From: Phycisphaerae bacterium
GTDB lineage: Bacteria; Planctomycetota; Phycisphaerae; SM23-33
Reading direction: 5' to 3'
NCBI GenBank assembly: GCA_022866005.1
Contig: JALHTV010000079.1
Span: forward strand, 1 to 16,001
Length of the DNA: 16,001 nt
The position numbers were made by a program, and so were the translations under genes. Of this stretch, positions 1 to 7,487 are shown piece after piece. Within the stretch, counting starts at the first letter, position 1. Each line of letters opens with the position of its first letter. The notes under the pieces were generated by a model. That model saw only the letters and a list, made by a program, of their open reading frames with translations, searched no databases and was not told the DNA's origin.

Positions 1-1347
1 CTTGGCCGCCTGGACCTCCTGCCCGTCCCGACCCGCCTGATCCAGTACCTTGACCGTCTGAGCCTATGCTTTTATAGCGTGGCGCTGGCGCACCTGAACG
101 ACTACCGCAAGCTGTCTGAGTCGCTGCTGGCCTATTCCAGGGTGCTGGACCATCGGGGGCAGCACGACCAAGCCCGGCGACTTCGTCGGGACGTGGACCG
201 CCTGGCCGTCAGGATGGGCGCTCAATCGGATATGATCATCGAGCTGTTGGTCGCCCAGGCCATCCGCTACCACGTGCTGGGTTACAAGGAGGTCATCTCC
301 AAGGAGCTTGGACAGGCCCAGGCCGCCGAGGCGGCGCGCCGGCAGCGGATGGAGGAATACGAGTTCTACAACCGCCTCTGGTCGGCAGGCCGGCCTGAGC
401 AAGCGGCTTCCATCCACATGGGCATTCTGGAGTCGGTGGTGACGCCCGCTTTGCCTCAATATGAGTTCAACATGAAGGCCGTGCGGGTGACGGAGCAGTT
501 TGTCTTCGCCCAGCTCGCCATGCTCGTCCTGCTGGTCGTGGTTGTTCTGTTGGCCGTGCTGCTGGGCGCAGCGGTCGCCGCGGACTTTCTCTTCGTTCGT
601 AAACCCAATCGCGGAATCCTCCTGTTCGTTGGCTGGCGACGATTGGGCAGGATCTGCCTGCTGGCTGTTGTCGTCCCCCTGGCGGTCTATGCGGGGTACT
701 CGTTCATTGCGGCAGCCGGCGGAGCCGGTGGCCTGACGCTGGAGAATGGGGACAGGCTGGTCTTGGAGTTCGTCACCGTCGGATCGGCGGTCCTGGCGGC
801 GCTGCTCTGGATGTCCTATTGCGCCATTCGCCAACGGGGGCGCGAACTGGGGCTGACGGCCCCTTCGCCTATTACGTGGCGGGACCGGAAAGTGACCATC
901 GTCCTGGCCGCGATTCTGGCAATGGTCATCGTCGGGTACCTTGCAGGCTGGTGGGCCGGCTACTTCCGCAGGGCACCCGGGGACCATCCAGACGCCATGA
1001 AACCGGGGCATTGGCTGTCGCTGGCCGTGGCCGGGATGCTCCTCCTGCACGGCCTGCGGGAGTGGGTGGCCGGCCTACAGACGGGACGGGCCTTCAATCG
1101 CTTCCGGGGGTCTTGGCGACGCAGCCTCATTCTCATCCTGGCCGCGTCAGTCATCGTCATCGGCGTCGGGCTGGGAGGGATGCTCGCGGTGGGGGAGGGC
1201 TATGCGATCAGCCGCATGGGCAAGGGGATGCCCATGCCCGATGAGATCACCCACAGCGACTTCCGCCTGCTCCAGGAGCGATTCGTCGAGATGGACAAGG
1301 CCTACCAGGCTCAAGAGGCAGCACGGGCCGACAAGCCGGGGCGGTAG
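1..1347 (+). CDS. Multi-pass membrane protein of unknown function, 5' end outside the window
   Basis: I do not recognise the family. The reading frame is open to the first base of the window, so the gene very likely begins upstream. A GTG at 79 could be read as a start, but it has no Shine-Dalgarno sequence and the 26 codons before it are open. The visible part is 448 residues. The first 165 or so are soluble and helical, with a TPR-like look around 'AYSRVLDHRGQHDQARRLRR'. Six hydrophobic segments follow, at about residues 167-198, 218-239, 255-276, 298-320, 337-356 and 374-397, then a short charged tail. The protein is probably in the cytoplasmic membrane. It is the only plus-strand gene here and ends 15 nt from the convergent hydrolase gene, with no terminator hairpin visible between them. 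It need not be linked to the pseudopilus genes. Confidence 0.8.
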   Translation, partial: LGRLDLLPVPTRLIQYLDRLSLCFYSVALAHLNDYRKLSESLLAYSRVLDHRGQHDQARRLRRDVDRLAVRMGAQSDMIIELLVAQAIRYHVLGYKEVISKELGQAQAAEAARRQRMEEYEFYNRLWSAGRPEQAASIHMGILESVVTPALPQYEFNMKAVRVTEQFVFAQLAMLVLLVVVVLLAVLLGAAVAADFLFVRKPNRGILLFVGWRRLGRICLLAVVVPLAVYAGYSFIAAAGGAGGLTLENGDRLVLEFVTVGSAVLAALLWMSYCAIRQRGRELGLTAPSPITWRDRKVTIVLAAILAMVIVGYLAGWWAGYFRRAPGDHPDAMKPGHWLSLAVAGMLLLHGLREWVAGLQTGRAFNRFRGSWRRSLILILAASVIVIGVGLGGMLAVGEGYAISRMGKGMPMPDEITHSDFRLLQERFVEMDKAYQAQEAARADKPGR

Positions 1348-1362
1348 GGGTGGCGGGGCGGG

Positions 1363-2184
1363 TCAGGCCGGGGCAACGAAGCCGATCTTGCCGAGCCAGC
1401 GGGCGCAGGGCTCGATCCAGTTGGCCCCCGGGACGTCGGCGGCCATGCCGATGCCGTGGCGAGCCAATCCCGTCTGGAACAGGTGCAGCTCGAAGGGCAC
1501 CTTGCACCGGCTGAGGGCGCTGGCCAGGAGCAGGCTGTTCTCTACCGGCACGGACGGGTCCTCCACGGTGTGCCAGATGAATCCCGGGGGCGTCTGCCCC
1601 GTGACTCGGGTTTCCAGGCTGAGTTCCGCTCGCAAGGCCGGATCGGGATCCTTGCCCAACAGGGTCTCCATTGTCCCTTGGTGGGCGAACTGGCCGAAGG
1701 TGACTACCGGGTAGCCGGCGATGAAGGCATCGGGGCGGCAGGGGAGCCGGTCGATGGGGTCCGCGGCGTCGGGGGTGCCCTCATCGAAGATCGTCGCCGC
1801 CGACAGCGCCACGTGGCCGCCCGCGCTGAAGCCACAGACCCCGACGCGCCTGGCATCGATGTTCCACTCGGTGGCCCGCGCGCGAACCATCCGGACGGCC
1901 CGTTGGGCGTCGCCGAGCGGAGCGGGGTGGCGGTAGGGCTTGACGCGGTAGTCCAGGATGACCCCCGCCACCCGCAGGGAGCACAGCCAGCGGGCCACCG
2001 GCTCGCACTCATGGGCCGCCCGCATGACGTACCCGCCGCCCGCACAGACGATAAAGGCCGCGACCGGCCCGGGGCAATCCGGCAGCGACGGGCGCAGGCA
2101 GGGGCGGTCCGCAGGCCCGTCGCCCAGCGCACCGGGGGCGCCCTGGGGCCAAAGCAGGATGCCATCGAGTGTCCGAACGTCCAT
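1363..2184 (-). CDS. Alpha/beta-hydrolase, esterase of the BD-FAE/xylanase-associated type
   Basis: A 273-residue serine hydrolase, probably a carbohydrate or short-chain ester esterase acting in the cytoplasm, since no signal peptide is seen. The nucleophile elbow is GFSAGGH with Ser120. The oxyanion-hole strand is CAGGGY at 47-52. The acid is probably Asp209 in 'HTVEDPSVPVENS' and the base His243 in 'ARHGIG'. The order 'hEcEPVARWL', 'LDYRVKPYRHPAPLGDAQRA', 'GYPVV', 'SLETRVTGQTPPGF' closely follows the family often annotated as acetyl esterase/lipase or endo-1,4-beta-xylanase-like. The usual GGHGFG around the catalytic His is ARHGIG here. I chose the ATG at 2184, which has a weak GGA about nine bases upstream. 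A GTG at 2211 in frame would add nine residues but has no ribosome-binding site. It lies 42 nt after the dehydrogenase stop and is probably cotranscribed with it. The substrate cannot be told from sequence. Confidence 0.85.
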   Translation of the reverse strand: MDVRTLDGILLWPQGAPGALGDGPADRPCLRPSLPDCPGPVAAFIVCAGGGYVMRAAHECEPVARWLCSLRVAGVILDYRVKPYRHPAPLGDAQRAVRMVRARATEWNIDARRVGVCGFSAGGHVALSAATIFDEGTPDAADPIDRLPCRPDAFIAGYPVVTFGQFAHQGTMETLLGKDPDPALRAELSLETRVTGQTPPGFIWHTVEDPSVPVENSLLLASALSRCKVPFELHLFQTGLARHGIGMAADVPGANWIEPCARWLGKIGFVAPA

Positions 2185-2226
2185 CGGGAATCCGTCCCGC
2201 CATCCTACCACCGGCCACGCAGGCGG

Positions 2227-3189
2227 TCAGTAGCCCAGGGTCTTGTCCACTAGGCCCACCAGAGGCTGCGATGACAGGAATCGCTTGAGGTTGTCCAGGA
2301 AGGCCCCCGTCGCCTCGGCCACGTAGGTGCGGTGCAGGCCGGCGGTGTGCGGCGTGATGAGCACGTTGGGCATGCCCCACAGCGGATGCCCCGGCGGCAG
2401 CGGCTCGGGGTCCACCACGTCCAGCCCTGCCCCGGCCAGGCGCCCTGAGGCCAGGGCGCCGACCAGCGCGTCGGTGTCGACGCTCTTGCCGCGCCCGGCG
2501 TTGAGCAGATAGGCCCCCGCCGGCAGGGCGCTCAGCTCGCGTGCCCCGATCAGCCCGCAGGCCTGCTCCGTGCCCGGCAGGACCACCATGACCACGTCCG
2601 ATTGCGCGAAGGCCTGGCATAGGTCGGCAGGCCCGTAGACGGCCTCCGCCGGGGGCGTCGGTTGGACGTGGTGTCGCACACCGATCACGCGCATGCCGAA
2701 GGCCGCCCCAAGCTCGGCGCACCGCCGCCCGATGGTCCCCAGCCCCACCACGCAGAGCGTCTTTCCGGCCAGCACGTCCAAGGGGGCCTGGGGCTTCTTG
2801 GCCCAGGTTTCCTGGAGCTGGTGGCGGTGGGCGTGGTGCAGCCCGCGCACGAGCACGAGCAGCAGGCCGAACAGGTGCTCGGCGATGGATTCGGCGTGGA
2901 TGTGCGAGCTGGTGACCACGGCCGGATGAGAGCGCGCCGGCTCGCGCTGGGCCCAGTCGGCCCCGGCGGCGGTAGTGTGGATCCACTTCAGCCGTCCCGC
3001 GCGGGCGATGGCCTCACCCGGCAGGCGCCCGAAGGTGATGTCGATCCGCTCAATGAGCGAGCCGTCGCGCTTCCAATCCTCCGGGCCGAAGACCGCCGCT
3101 CCGGGCGCGGTCGCGCGGATGCGGGAAAGGAGCTCTTTCGTGGCGTAAGCCTGGGAGGTGATCAAGATGGCCGGGCCTGGGCGTTCCAT
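2227..3189 (-). CDS. D-2-hydroxyacid dehydrogenase (NAD(P)-dependent)
   Basis: A 320-residue member of the D-isomer-specific 2-hydroxyacid dehydrogenase family, which reversibly reduces 2-oxoacids such as hydroxypyruvate or glyoxylate. The nucleotide-binding loop GLGTIG is at 149-154. The catalytic set is complete: Arg233 in 'NAGRGKSVD', Glu262 in 'DPEPLP' and His281 in 'TPHTAG'. The family segment 'HAESIAEHLFGLLLVLVR' is also present. The length is normal and there is no signal peptide, so it should be cytoplasmic. At the end of the second Rossmann strand, where NAD-dependent members usually carry an acidic residue, this protein reads V171-R172-H173-H174. Those basic residues fit NADP(H) preference, as in GhrA-type glyoxylate/hydroxypyruvate reductases; this is inference. 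The ATG at 3189 lies 27 nt after the gspK stop, behind a small hairpin and without a clear Shine-Dalgarno sequence. The link to the pseudopilus is positional only. Confidence 0.92.
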   Translation of the reverse strand: MERPGPAILITSQAYATKELLSRIRATAPGAAVFGPEDWKRDGSLIERIDITFGRLPGEAIARAGRLKWIHTTAAGADWAQREPARSHPAVVTSSHIHAESIAEHLFGLLLVLVRGLHHAHRHQLQETWAKKPQAPLDVLAGKTLCVVGLGTIGRRCAELGAAFGMRVIGVRHHVQPTPPAEAVYGPADLCQAFAQSDVVMVVLPGTEQACGLIGARELSALPAGAYLLNAGRGKSVDTDALVGALASGRLAGAGLDVVDPEPLPPGHPLWGMPNVLITPHTAGLHRTYVAEATGAFLDNLKRFLSSQPLVGLVDKTLGY

Positions 3190-3201
3190 GCCGACATCAT
3201 A

Positions 3202-3216
3202 CCCCGGCCGCCGGGG
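3202..3216 (-). promoter_or_regulatory. Small GC hairpin between gspK and the dehydrogenase gene
   Basis: A perfect inverted repeat, CCCCGG-CCG-CCGGGG, begins directly after the gspK stop codon. It has a six-base-pair stem and a three-base loop. No T-run follows on the minus strand, so it is not a standard intrinsic terminator. It could reduce read-through or protect the 3' end of the pseudopilin message. A chance palindrome in GC-rich DNA is also possible. Confidence 0.3.
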
Positions 3217-5787
3217 CTAGCGCAGCTCCGTGAACAACAGGGCGCGAGGGGGCTGAGCGGGGCACTCACTGCGGTCGATCACGGCCACGTAGTAGCGGGC
3301 GTGCGTGTTGGGGTCGCTGTCCCGCTGGACGCGGATATAGACGATGAACGTGTTGCTCCGCACCGTCACCTGGTTGCTCAACCAGCCGTAGAGCACGTGC
3401 TGCTTGACCGGGTCGTTCAGCACGGCCTGGTAGGGAGGCGGGGAAGACCACCGGATCGGGATCCCGTCGTCATCGTTGGCGGGGGTCCCGGGCCCGAGCG
3501 CGTAGTTCTCGGGGGGCACATTCGTGAACGAGTAGCTGTTATAGACGATCCCGCGGGCCTGCATCAGCGTGCGAAGAGGGATCGCGACCTCCGAGGCGCA
3601 CGCGAAGCCCGCTTGGTTCCGCAGACCCGTGATGCCGGTAGGCGTGGCCCGGACGCTGTAGTCCCTCCCGTCGGTGGTGCCCAGATCGCGATAGGCCGCA
3701 ATCTCGGCCGCCGGGGACCACGTCTGACCGGGCATCTGGGGGATGTCCGCCAGGGCCGGCAGGCAGTTCAGCACGCTGGCTGGGGCCGTGTTGATGTTGA
3801 CCAGCCCGCCGATGGTGCCATTGGGATCGGTCGGCACCAGATTGAAGAACTCGCTGACCAGGCAGCCCAGCGGCACCCTGGGACCGAACCACGGGGGGGC
3901 CGTGGGGACGGAATCGCCCCAGGGGACCAACTGCGCCCCCGGGGCCGACATCCTTGCTGACAAGGGCACCGCCTCGGTCGGCCCGACAGTGAAGAGCCGC
4001 ATCATGTCCCCCAGGCAGATCATCCCTTCGTTGCGGACATAGACCGGTGTGGGGGCTCCTACAATCGCATCGACCAGGTTTGTCGGGTTGGAGGCGCCCA
4101 TCCTGTTATTGGGATCGGGAGGGTCGGTGTAGTCGTAGTTGGGGTCGTCGTCGTTCGCCGCAGAGGGATCATCCGTGGACTGGGCCAGGGCCGTCGCCAG
4201 GCTGTAACGGGCCCTATTCAGGCGGTCATCGCGGAACGTGACGTGCCAGTAGGCCGGCTTGCTCGCGTTGGGGGCCGGGCAATTCACGACCGGGGTCTGG
4301 TCGACGCACACGGACCACGACTCGACCGGATGCTTCCACAGGATCTTGACGGGGGGATCGGCCGTGAGGCCAGTTACCTGCAATAGCGAGCTGGGGTCGG
4401 GCACGTTCGGGTCGATGTCGGCCTTATCGAAGTTCCCGGAGTAGATGACAAACCGCCCCGGGCCGTTGGGCCCAGCGGCGTCGATTCCCTTGTTGGTCAT
4501 GTCGGTCCCGGGGTAGTTCTCCAGGGAGTAGTTCGTCAGGTCAATCCGCTGGGCGTACGGGTTGATGAGTTCGATTGCGGCGACCTCGGTGGGGGGAGTG
4601 GTGAGGTCCACGTAGATGCGTTTGCGGAAGACCTTGGAGACGAAGGGGTGCCTCTCGATGCCGTACACGTAGGTGACCGCACCGACACTGGGGTCCAGCG
4701 TGTTGGCATCGATACGGGTCACGTTGGGGTCGCTGTCCAGGTAGTCGATGAGGTTGACGACTAGTTGAGCGGCCTTGACCCTGTTGGGGGTGGGGCCGGG
4801 ATTGGAGTCGTATTCGTAGGCCTGGAGCATGGCCAGGGCGCCGTCGTAGACCCGCCGTCGAATCTCTTGAGCGCTGGGATCGCTGGGCAGGACCCCTGCG
4901 TCGTTGGGATTCCTTTTCATGGTCCCCGCGCCGGCCACCAGGTAGGTCCACAGGGGACTGAGCGTCCCGCCGGGCGAGTGGGTGGTCAGGGAGCCCCTGG
5001 CGGCTAGGAAGTCGCCTCCCGCACCCACGACAGCCTCGACCAGCCGTCCATTGGTGGCGCAGGGGTCCGCTCGGCCCCAGGCCAGGGCCAGCATGTCGCC
5101 CATGTCGTACGGCCCGTTGGCGCGATCGTCGACCACCTGTTGCGCCGAACCCAGGGGGAGCAGATTCTCCAGGGCCAGGTAGCGGGGACCCATGGGGACG
5201 CCCACTTGCGCCCGTCGTGGGGGAACCCCTGCGACGTTGACATTGACCAGGCCGGCGGCATCGATCATCCGCACGGCCGCGTACAGCGCCCCCCCGTCGC
5301 GGTCTAGGACCCCGGTGGAGAACAGCCGCGCGTCCTTGAGGCCGTCACCGTCGGTGTCTGCCAGGCTGGGGTCGTTCACGGGGATATTAGTGACCAACGT
5401 GCCGCTGGCCCGGGTCCAGTTGGACAGGTGCCTCCACATCGTGCCGCCGACAGGCTCCAAGACCGGTTCGATGCAGGCCAGGGCGTCGTCGTATCCCTCG
5501 GCTGGGTAGTCGATCATCTGCCGCTCGGCCGTCAGGGCGTCAGTGGAGTCTAGCCTCCCGTAGAGCACAGTACCATTGATGTACAAGTCATTCAGGCGGT
5601 CGGCGATGAGGCGGTCCAGGATGCCCTGGGCCGCGTGGTCTTCCAGGGACGCGCTGGCCTGGGCCTGGCTGGTCTGGCGGTCCAGCCGCGCGATCAGCAG
5701 CAGCATCGAGCCCAGCATGGCGATGACCGTCAGCAGCCCGATCACCATCAGCAGGACGCTTCCACGCTTTCGCTCACCTGGAGTCAT
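3217..5787 (-). CDS. gspK: Very large GspK-like minor pseudopilin
   Basis: An 856-residue pseudopilin, predicted to cap the pseudopilus tip as GspK does. The leader MTPGERKRG is followed by the cleavage site G9/S10 and the hydrophobic stretch SVLLMVIGLLTVIAMLG. As in other GspK proteins there is no Glu at position +5. Two GspK-type strands are seen, 'DAAGLVNVNVA' (177-187) and 'GLVNINTAPASVL' (661-673). The protein is more than twice the usual GspK length of about 320 residues. The extra part holds a calcium-loop-like DTDGDGLKDA (144-153) and a lamin-tail-domain-like strand pattern 'AAIELINPYAQRIDLTNYSL' (403-422). It has six Asp-Pro-Asn triplets. The ATG at 5787 is chosen because AGGGAG lies eight bases upstream; the GTG at 5796 falls inside that site. 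It is last in the H-I-J-K order and starts 24 nt after gspJ. Confidence 0.85.
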   Translation of the reverse strand: MTPGERKRGSVLLMVIGLLTVIAMLGSMLLLIARLDRQTSQAQASASLEDHAAQGILDRLIADRLNDLYINGTVLYGRLDSTDALTAERQMIDYPAEGYDDALACIEPVLEPVGGTMWRHLSNWTRASGTLVTNIPVNDPSLADTDGDGLKDARLFSTGVLDRDGGALYAAVRMIDAAGLVNVNVAGVPPRRAQVGVPMGPRYLALENLLPLGSAQQVVDDRANGPYDMGDMLALAWGRADPCATNGRLVEAVVGAGGDFLAARGSLTTHSPGGTLSPLWTYLVAGAGTMKRNPNDAGVLPSDPSAQEIRRRVYDGALAMLQAYEYDSNPGPTPNRVKAAQLVVNLIDYLDSDPNVTRIDANTLDPSVGAVTYVYGIERHPFVSKVFRKRIYVDLTTPPTEVAAIELINPYAQRIDLTNYSLENYPGTDMTNKGIDAAGPNGPGRFVIYSGNFDKADIDPNVPDPSSLLQVTGLTADPPVKILWKHPVESWSVCVDQTPVVNCPAPNASKPAYWHVTFRDDRLNRARYSLATALAQSTDDPSAANDDDPNYDYTDPPDPNNRMGASNPTNLVDAIVGAPTPVYVRNEGMICLGDMMRLFTVGPTEAVPLSARMSAPGAQLVPWGDSVPTAPPWFGPRVPLGCLVSEFFNLVPTDPNGTIGGLVNINTAPASVLNCLPALADIPQMPGQTWSPAAEIAAYRDLGTTDGRDYSVRATPTGITGLRNQAGFACASEVAIPLRTLMQARGIVYNSYSFTNVPPENYALGPGTPANDDDGIPIRWSSPPPYQAVLNDPVKQHVLYGWLSNQVTVRSNTFIVYIRVQRDSDPNTHARYYVAVIDRSECPAQPPRALLFTELR

Positions 5788-5795
5788 ACGTCGCA

Positions 5796-5801
5796 CTCCC
5801 T
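5796..5801 (-). promoter_or_regulatory. Ribosome-binding site of gspK
   Basis: AGGGAG on the minus strand, eight bases before the ATG at 5787. Its last base is the first base of a possible GTG start at 5796, which makes that earlier start unlikely. Confidence 0.6.
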
Positions 5802-5811
5802 GGGGTACTGT

Positions 5812-6669
5812 CTACAGCCGCAAGGGACAGATCACCTCGTAATCCAACTTGTCTTGTTCCTTCGGGCCCGTCTTTATGCTGAAGTTGACCCGGATGGCCG
5901 GCGGCGGGGGTGGGGTGGCGGGGGACGCGAAATCCGGGGGCGTCCAGGTATGCGAATTGGTGTCCCACCTGCTGTTGGGCTTGTCCCACCACGAGACCCG
6001 GAAGGCCAGGCACGGCCTCGCCAGCATCGGCCAGAGGAGATCCGCGTCCGCGGGAGTTTTCACCTCTGTGGGGATGTTGGGGTCTTGGTAGTACCGATCC
6101 CACGGGATCGCGCTGGGGTTGATCTCCTGATACGCGCCCAACCACATGTTCGGGTCTACATCATCCTCGAGTTTTTGGTCTCCGTTCGGGTCGGGACTGA
6201 TCCCAACCGTCCCGGTCATGAGGATGGCCCTCCGCCAGAGCAGGTCGTCGTTGGGATCATTCGGGGTGGTGTTGTCTGTCCACCCATAGTCGATCCGCGC
6301 GGCGTTGGCGCGGACGTTGGAGGTCGTTGCCGTGCGCCCCTTGAAGGGAGCCACGGCGGTGAAGATCAGGTGCGAGTCTCCATTGGTGTCGGTGTAGACC
6401 GCGACGAACCCCTGGGTGGACAGGCTGGCCAGGTCGTCGCGGAGGGTCTGGGCGACGGCGGCGGCGGTGGCGTTGGCCTGCATGAGGGCGTTGGAGCTGT
6501 TGACGACCCTGTGGGTCTGGGCCATGATCGTCGCGAAGGCGATGCAGATCACCGACAGCACGCCCAGGCTCACCAGCAATTCGATGAGCGTCATGCCCTG
6601 GCGCGGCCACGAGCCGCGCCGTGGCCGGCCCCCTGAGCGGTCAACATAGTGTCCCGAATCCCGTCTCAT
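5812..6669 (-). CDS. gspJ: GspJ-like minor pseudopilin
   Basis: A 285-residue type II pseudopilin. After a basic 25-residue leader ending in Gln-Gly, the mature protein begins MTLIELLVSLGVLSVI, with the canonical Gly at -1 and Glu at +5. The following helix 'RVVNSSNALMQANATAAAVAQTLRDDL' matches the GspJ pattern, in which a polar helix leads to the first Asp-rich strand. The position between I and K supports the assignment. The globular part is rich in Asp, Pro and Asn, with four Asp-Pro-Asn triplets and 'DPNGDQKLEDDVDPN', which may bind calcium (inference). The start codon overlaps the gspI stop as ATGA at 6666-6669, so translation is probably coupled. GspJ is expected in the tip complex with GspI and GspK in the periplasm. 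Confidence 0.85.
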   Translation of the reverse strand: MRRDSGHYVDRSGGRPRRGSWPRQGMTLIELLVSLGVLSVICIAFATIMAQTHRVVNSSNALMQANATAAAVAQTLRDDLASLSTQGFVAVYTDTNGDSHLIFTAVAPFKGRTATTSNVRANAARIDYGWTDNTTPNDPNDDLLWRRAILMTGTVGISPDPNGDQKLEDDVDPNMWLGAYQEINPSAIPWDRYYQDPNIPTEVKTPADADLLWPMLARPCLAFRVSWWDKPNSRWDTNSHTWTPPDFASPATPPPPPAIRVNFSIKTGPKEQDKLDYEVICPLRL

Positions 6670-7487
6670 GGTCCGCTTTCCAGGGTTGTCTCACCCACCA
6701 GGACCGTCATGGCCGGGCTCTTGGCTACCCCCGATTCCTCGATGACCCAGGCATTGTCATTGGTTTGGGCGTCGATCATGTGGTCCAACAGTCCTTTGTT
6801 GAGATTGCCGAGATCGTTGGGATCACGACCGGTGATCATGGCGTAGCTCCCGTTCTTGGCTAGGATGAGGGGGGAGCCTACAGGTGCACTGTCCCTCAAA
6901 GTAACCAGCGGTGCCCCCCCGACTGCGGGGGGATCGAGCCGAGCGATCTGCACCAGTTTGGCCGTCACGGTGTTTCCCGGGGAGTACATGTCGTAGGAGA
7001 CGATCACGAGCTGGTAGGTCCCGTTCAGGGGCCTCCCGAGCACGAGAAACCCGCGCGTAGGGGGCCAGGTGTTGGGGTCATTGGGATCGTAGGTGTAGTA
7101 TTGCAGGTTCAAAGGGATTGCGCTGGTATGGTTCCCGTCCGCGATAATGGCAAGGTTTGGGTCGGTGACTTGGCTTCCCAGGAGCATGGCCTTGGCGATG
7201 GCCAGGCCGTTGGCGGCGATGAGGGTGCCGACCGAGTCGCGGTTGGACTGCTCGTTGAGCTTGATGGCCGTGGGGAACAAGGCCGCCGCCATGGTCATCC
7301 CGATGGCCAGCACCCCCAGCGCCAACACCAGCTCCGCCAGGGAGTATCCGCCCCGCCCGTGAGGACCAGACCTCGCGACCGCGGCCAGGCTCGACACGGA
7401 GGGACAGAAACGCGCCCCAGGATGCAACGGGCCTGCGACGCTCTCTGCATCTCTGTGTCGGAGGACCTGGTCTTCCGGACGTCTCAT
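6666..7487 (-). CDS. gspI: GspI-like minor pseudopilin with a long leader
   Basis: A 273-residue pseudopilin with a cleavage site at GRGG/YSLAELVLALGVLAIG: Gly at -1 and Glu at +5. Order and the motif 'AELVLALGVLAIG' fit GspI, which nucleates the tip with GspJ and GspK. It is longer than classical GspI (about 120 residues) and carries four Asp-Pro-Asn triplets, including 'YDPNDPNTW'. I chose the ATG at 7487 because it overlaps the gspH stop as ATGA, the same coupling used at the I/J junction. That start gives an unusually long 47-residue leader. A GTG at 7397 would give a 17-residue leader but has no ribosome-binding site. The frame is open upstream to 7676, but that stretch lies within gspH and does not look pilin-like. 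The assignment as I rather than another minor pseudopilin depends partly on gene order. Confidence 0.8.
   Translation of the reverse strand: MRRPEDQVLRHRDAESVAGPLHPGARFCPSVSSLAAVARSGPHGRGGYSLAELVLALGVLAIGMTMAAALFPTAIKLNEQSNRDSVGTLIAANGLAIAKAMLLGSQVTDPNLAIIADGNHTSAIPLNLQYYTYDPNDPNTWPPTRGFLVLGRPLNGTYQLVIVSYDMYSPGNTVTAKLVQIARLDPPAVGGAPLVTLRDSAPVGSPLILAKNGSYAMITGRDPNDLGNLNKGLLDHMIDAQTNDNAWVIEESGVAKSPAMTVLVGETTLESGP

Noticed and set aside
1348..1362. Possible bidirectional terminator between the two convergent genes
   Set aside because: The 15 bases are G-rich with no inverted repeat, so no terminator can be supported.
2009..2986. A 325-codon minus-strand frame overlapping the dehydrogenase
   Set aside because: It is another frame of the dehydrogenase and hydrolase genes, with an Arg/Ala/Gly/Pro-rich translation and no domain.
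2662..3960. Long plus-strand open frame, and similar ones at 1456-2253, 5635-6636 and 13443-14846
   Set aside because: They lie opposite well-supported minus-strand genes with clear family motifs. Their translations are low-complexity, rich in Arg, Gly, Asp and His, with no motif. GC-rich coding DNA gives such shadows.
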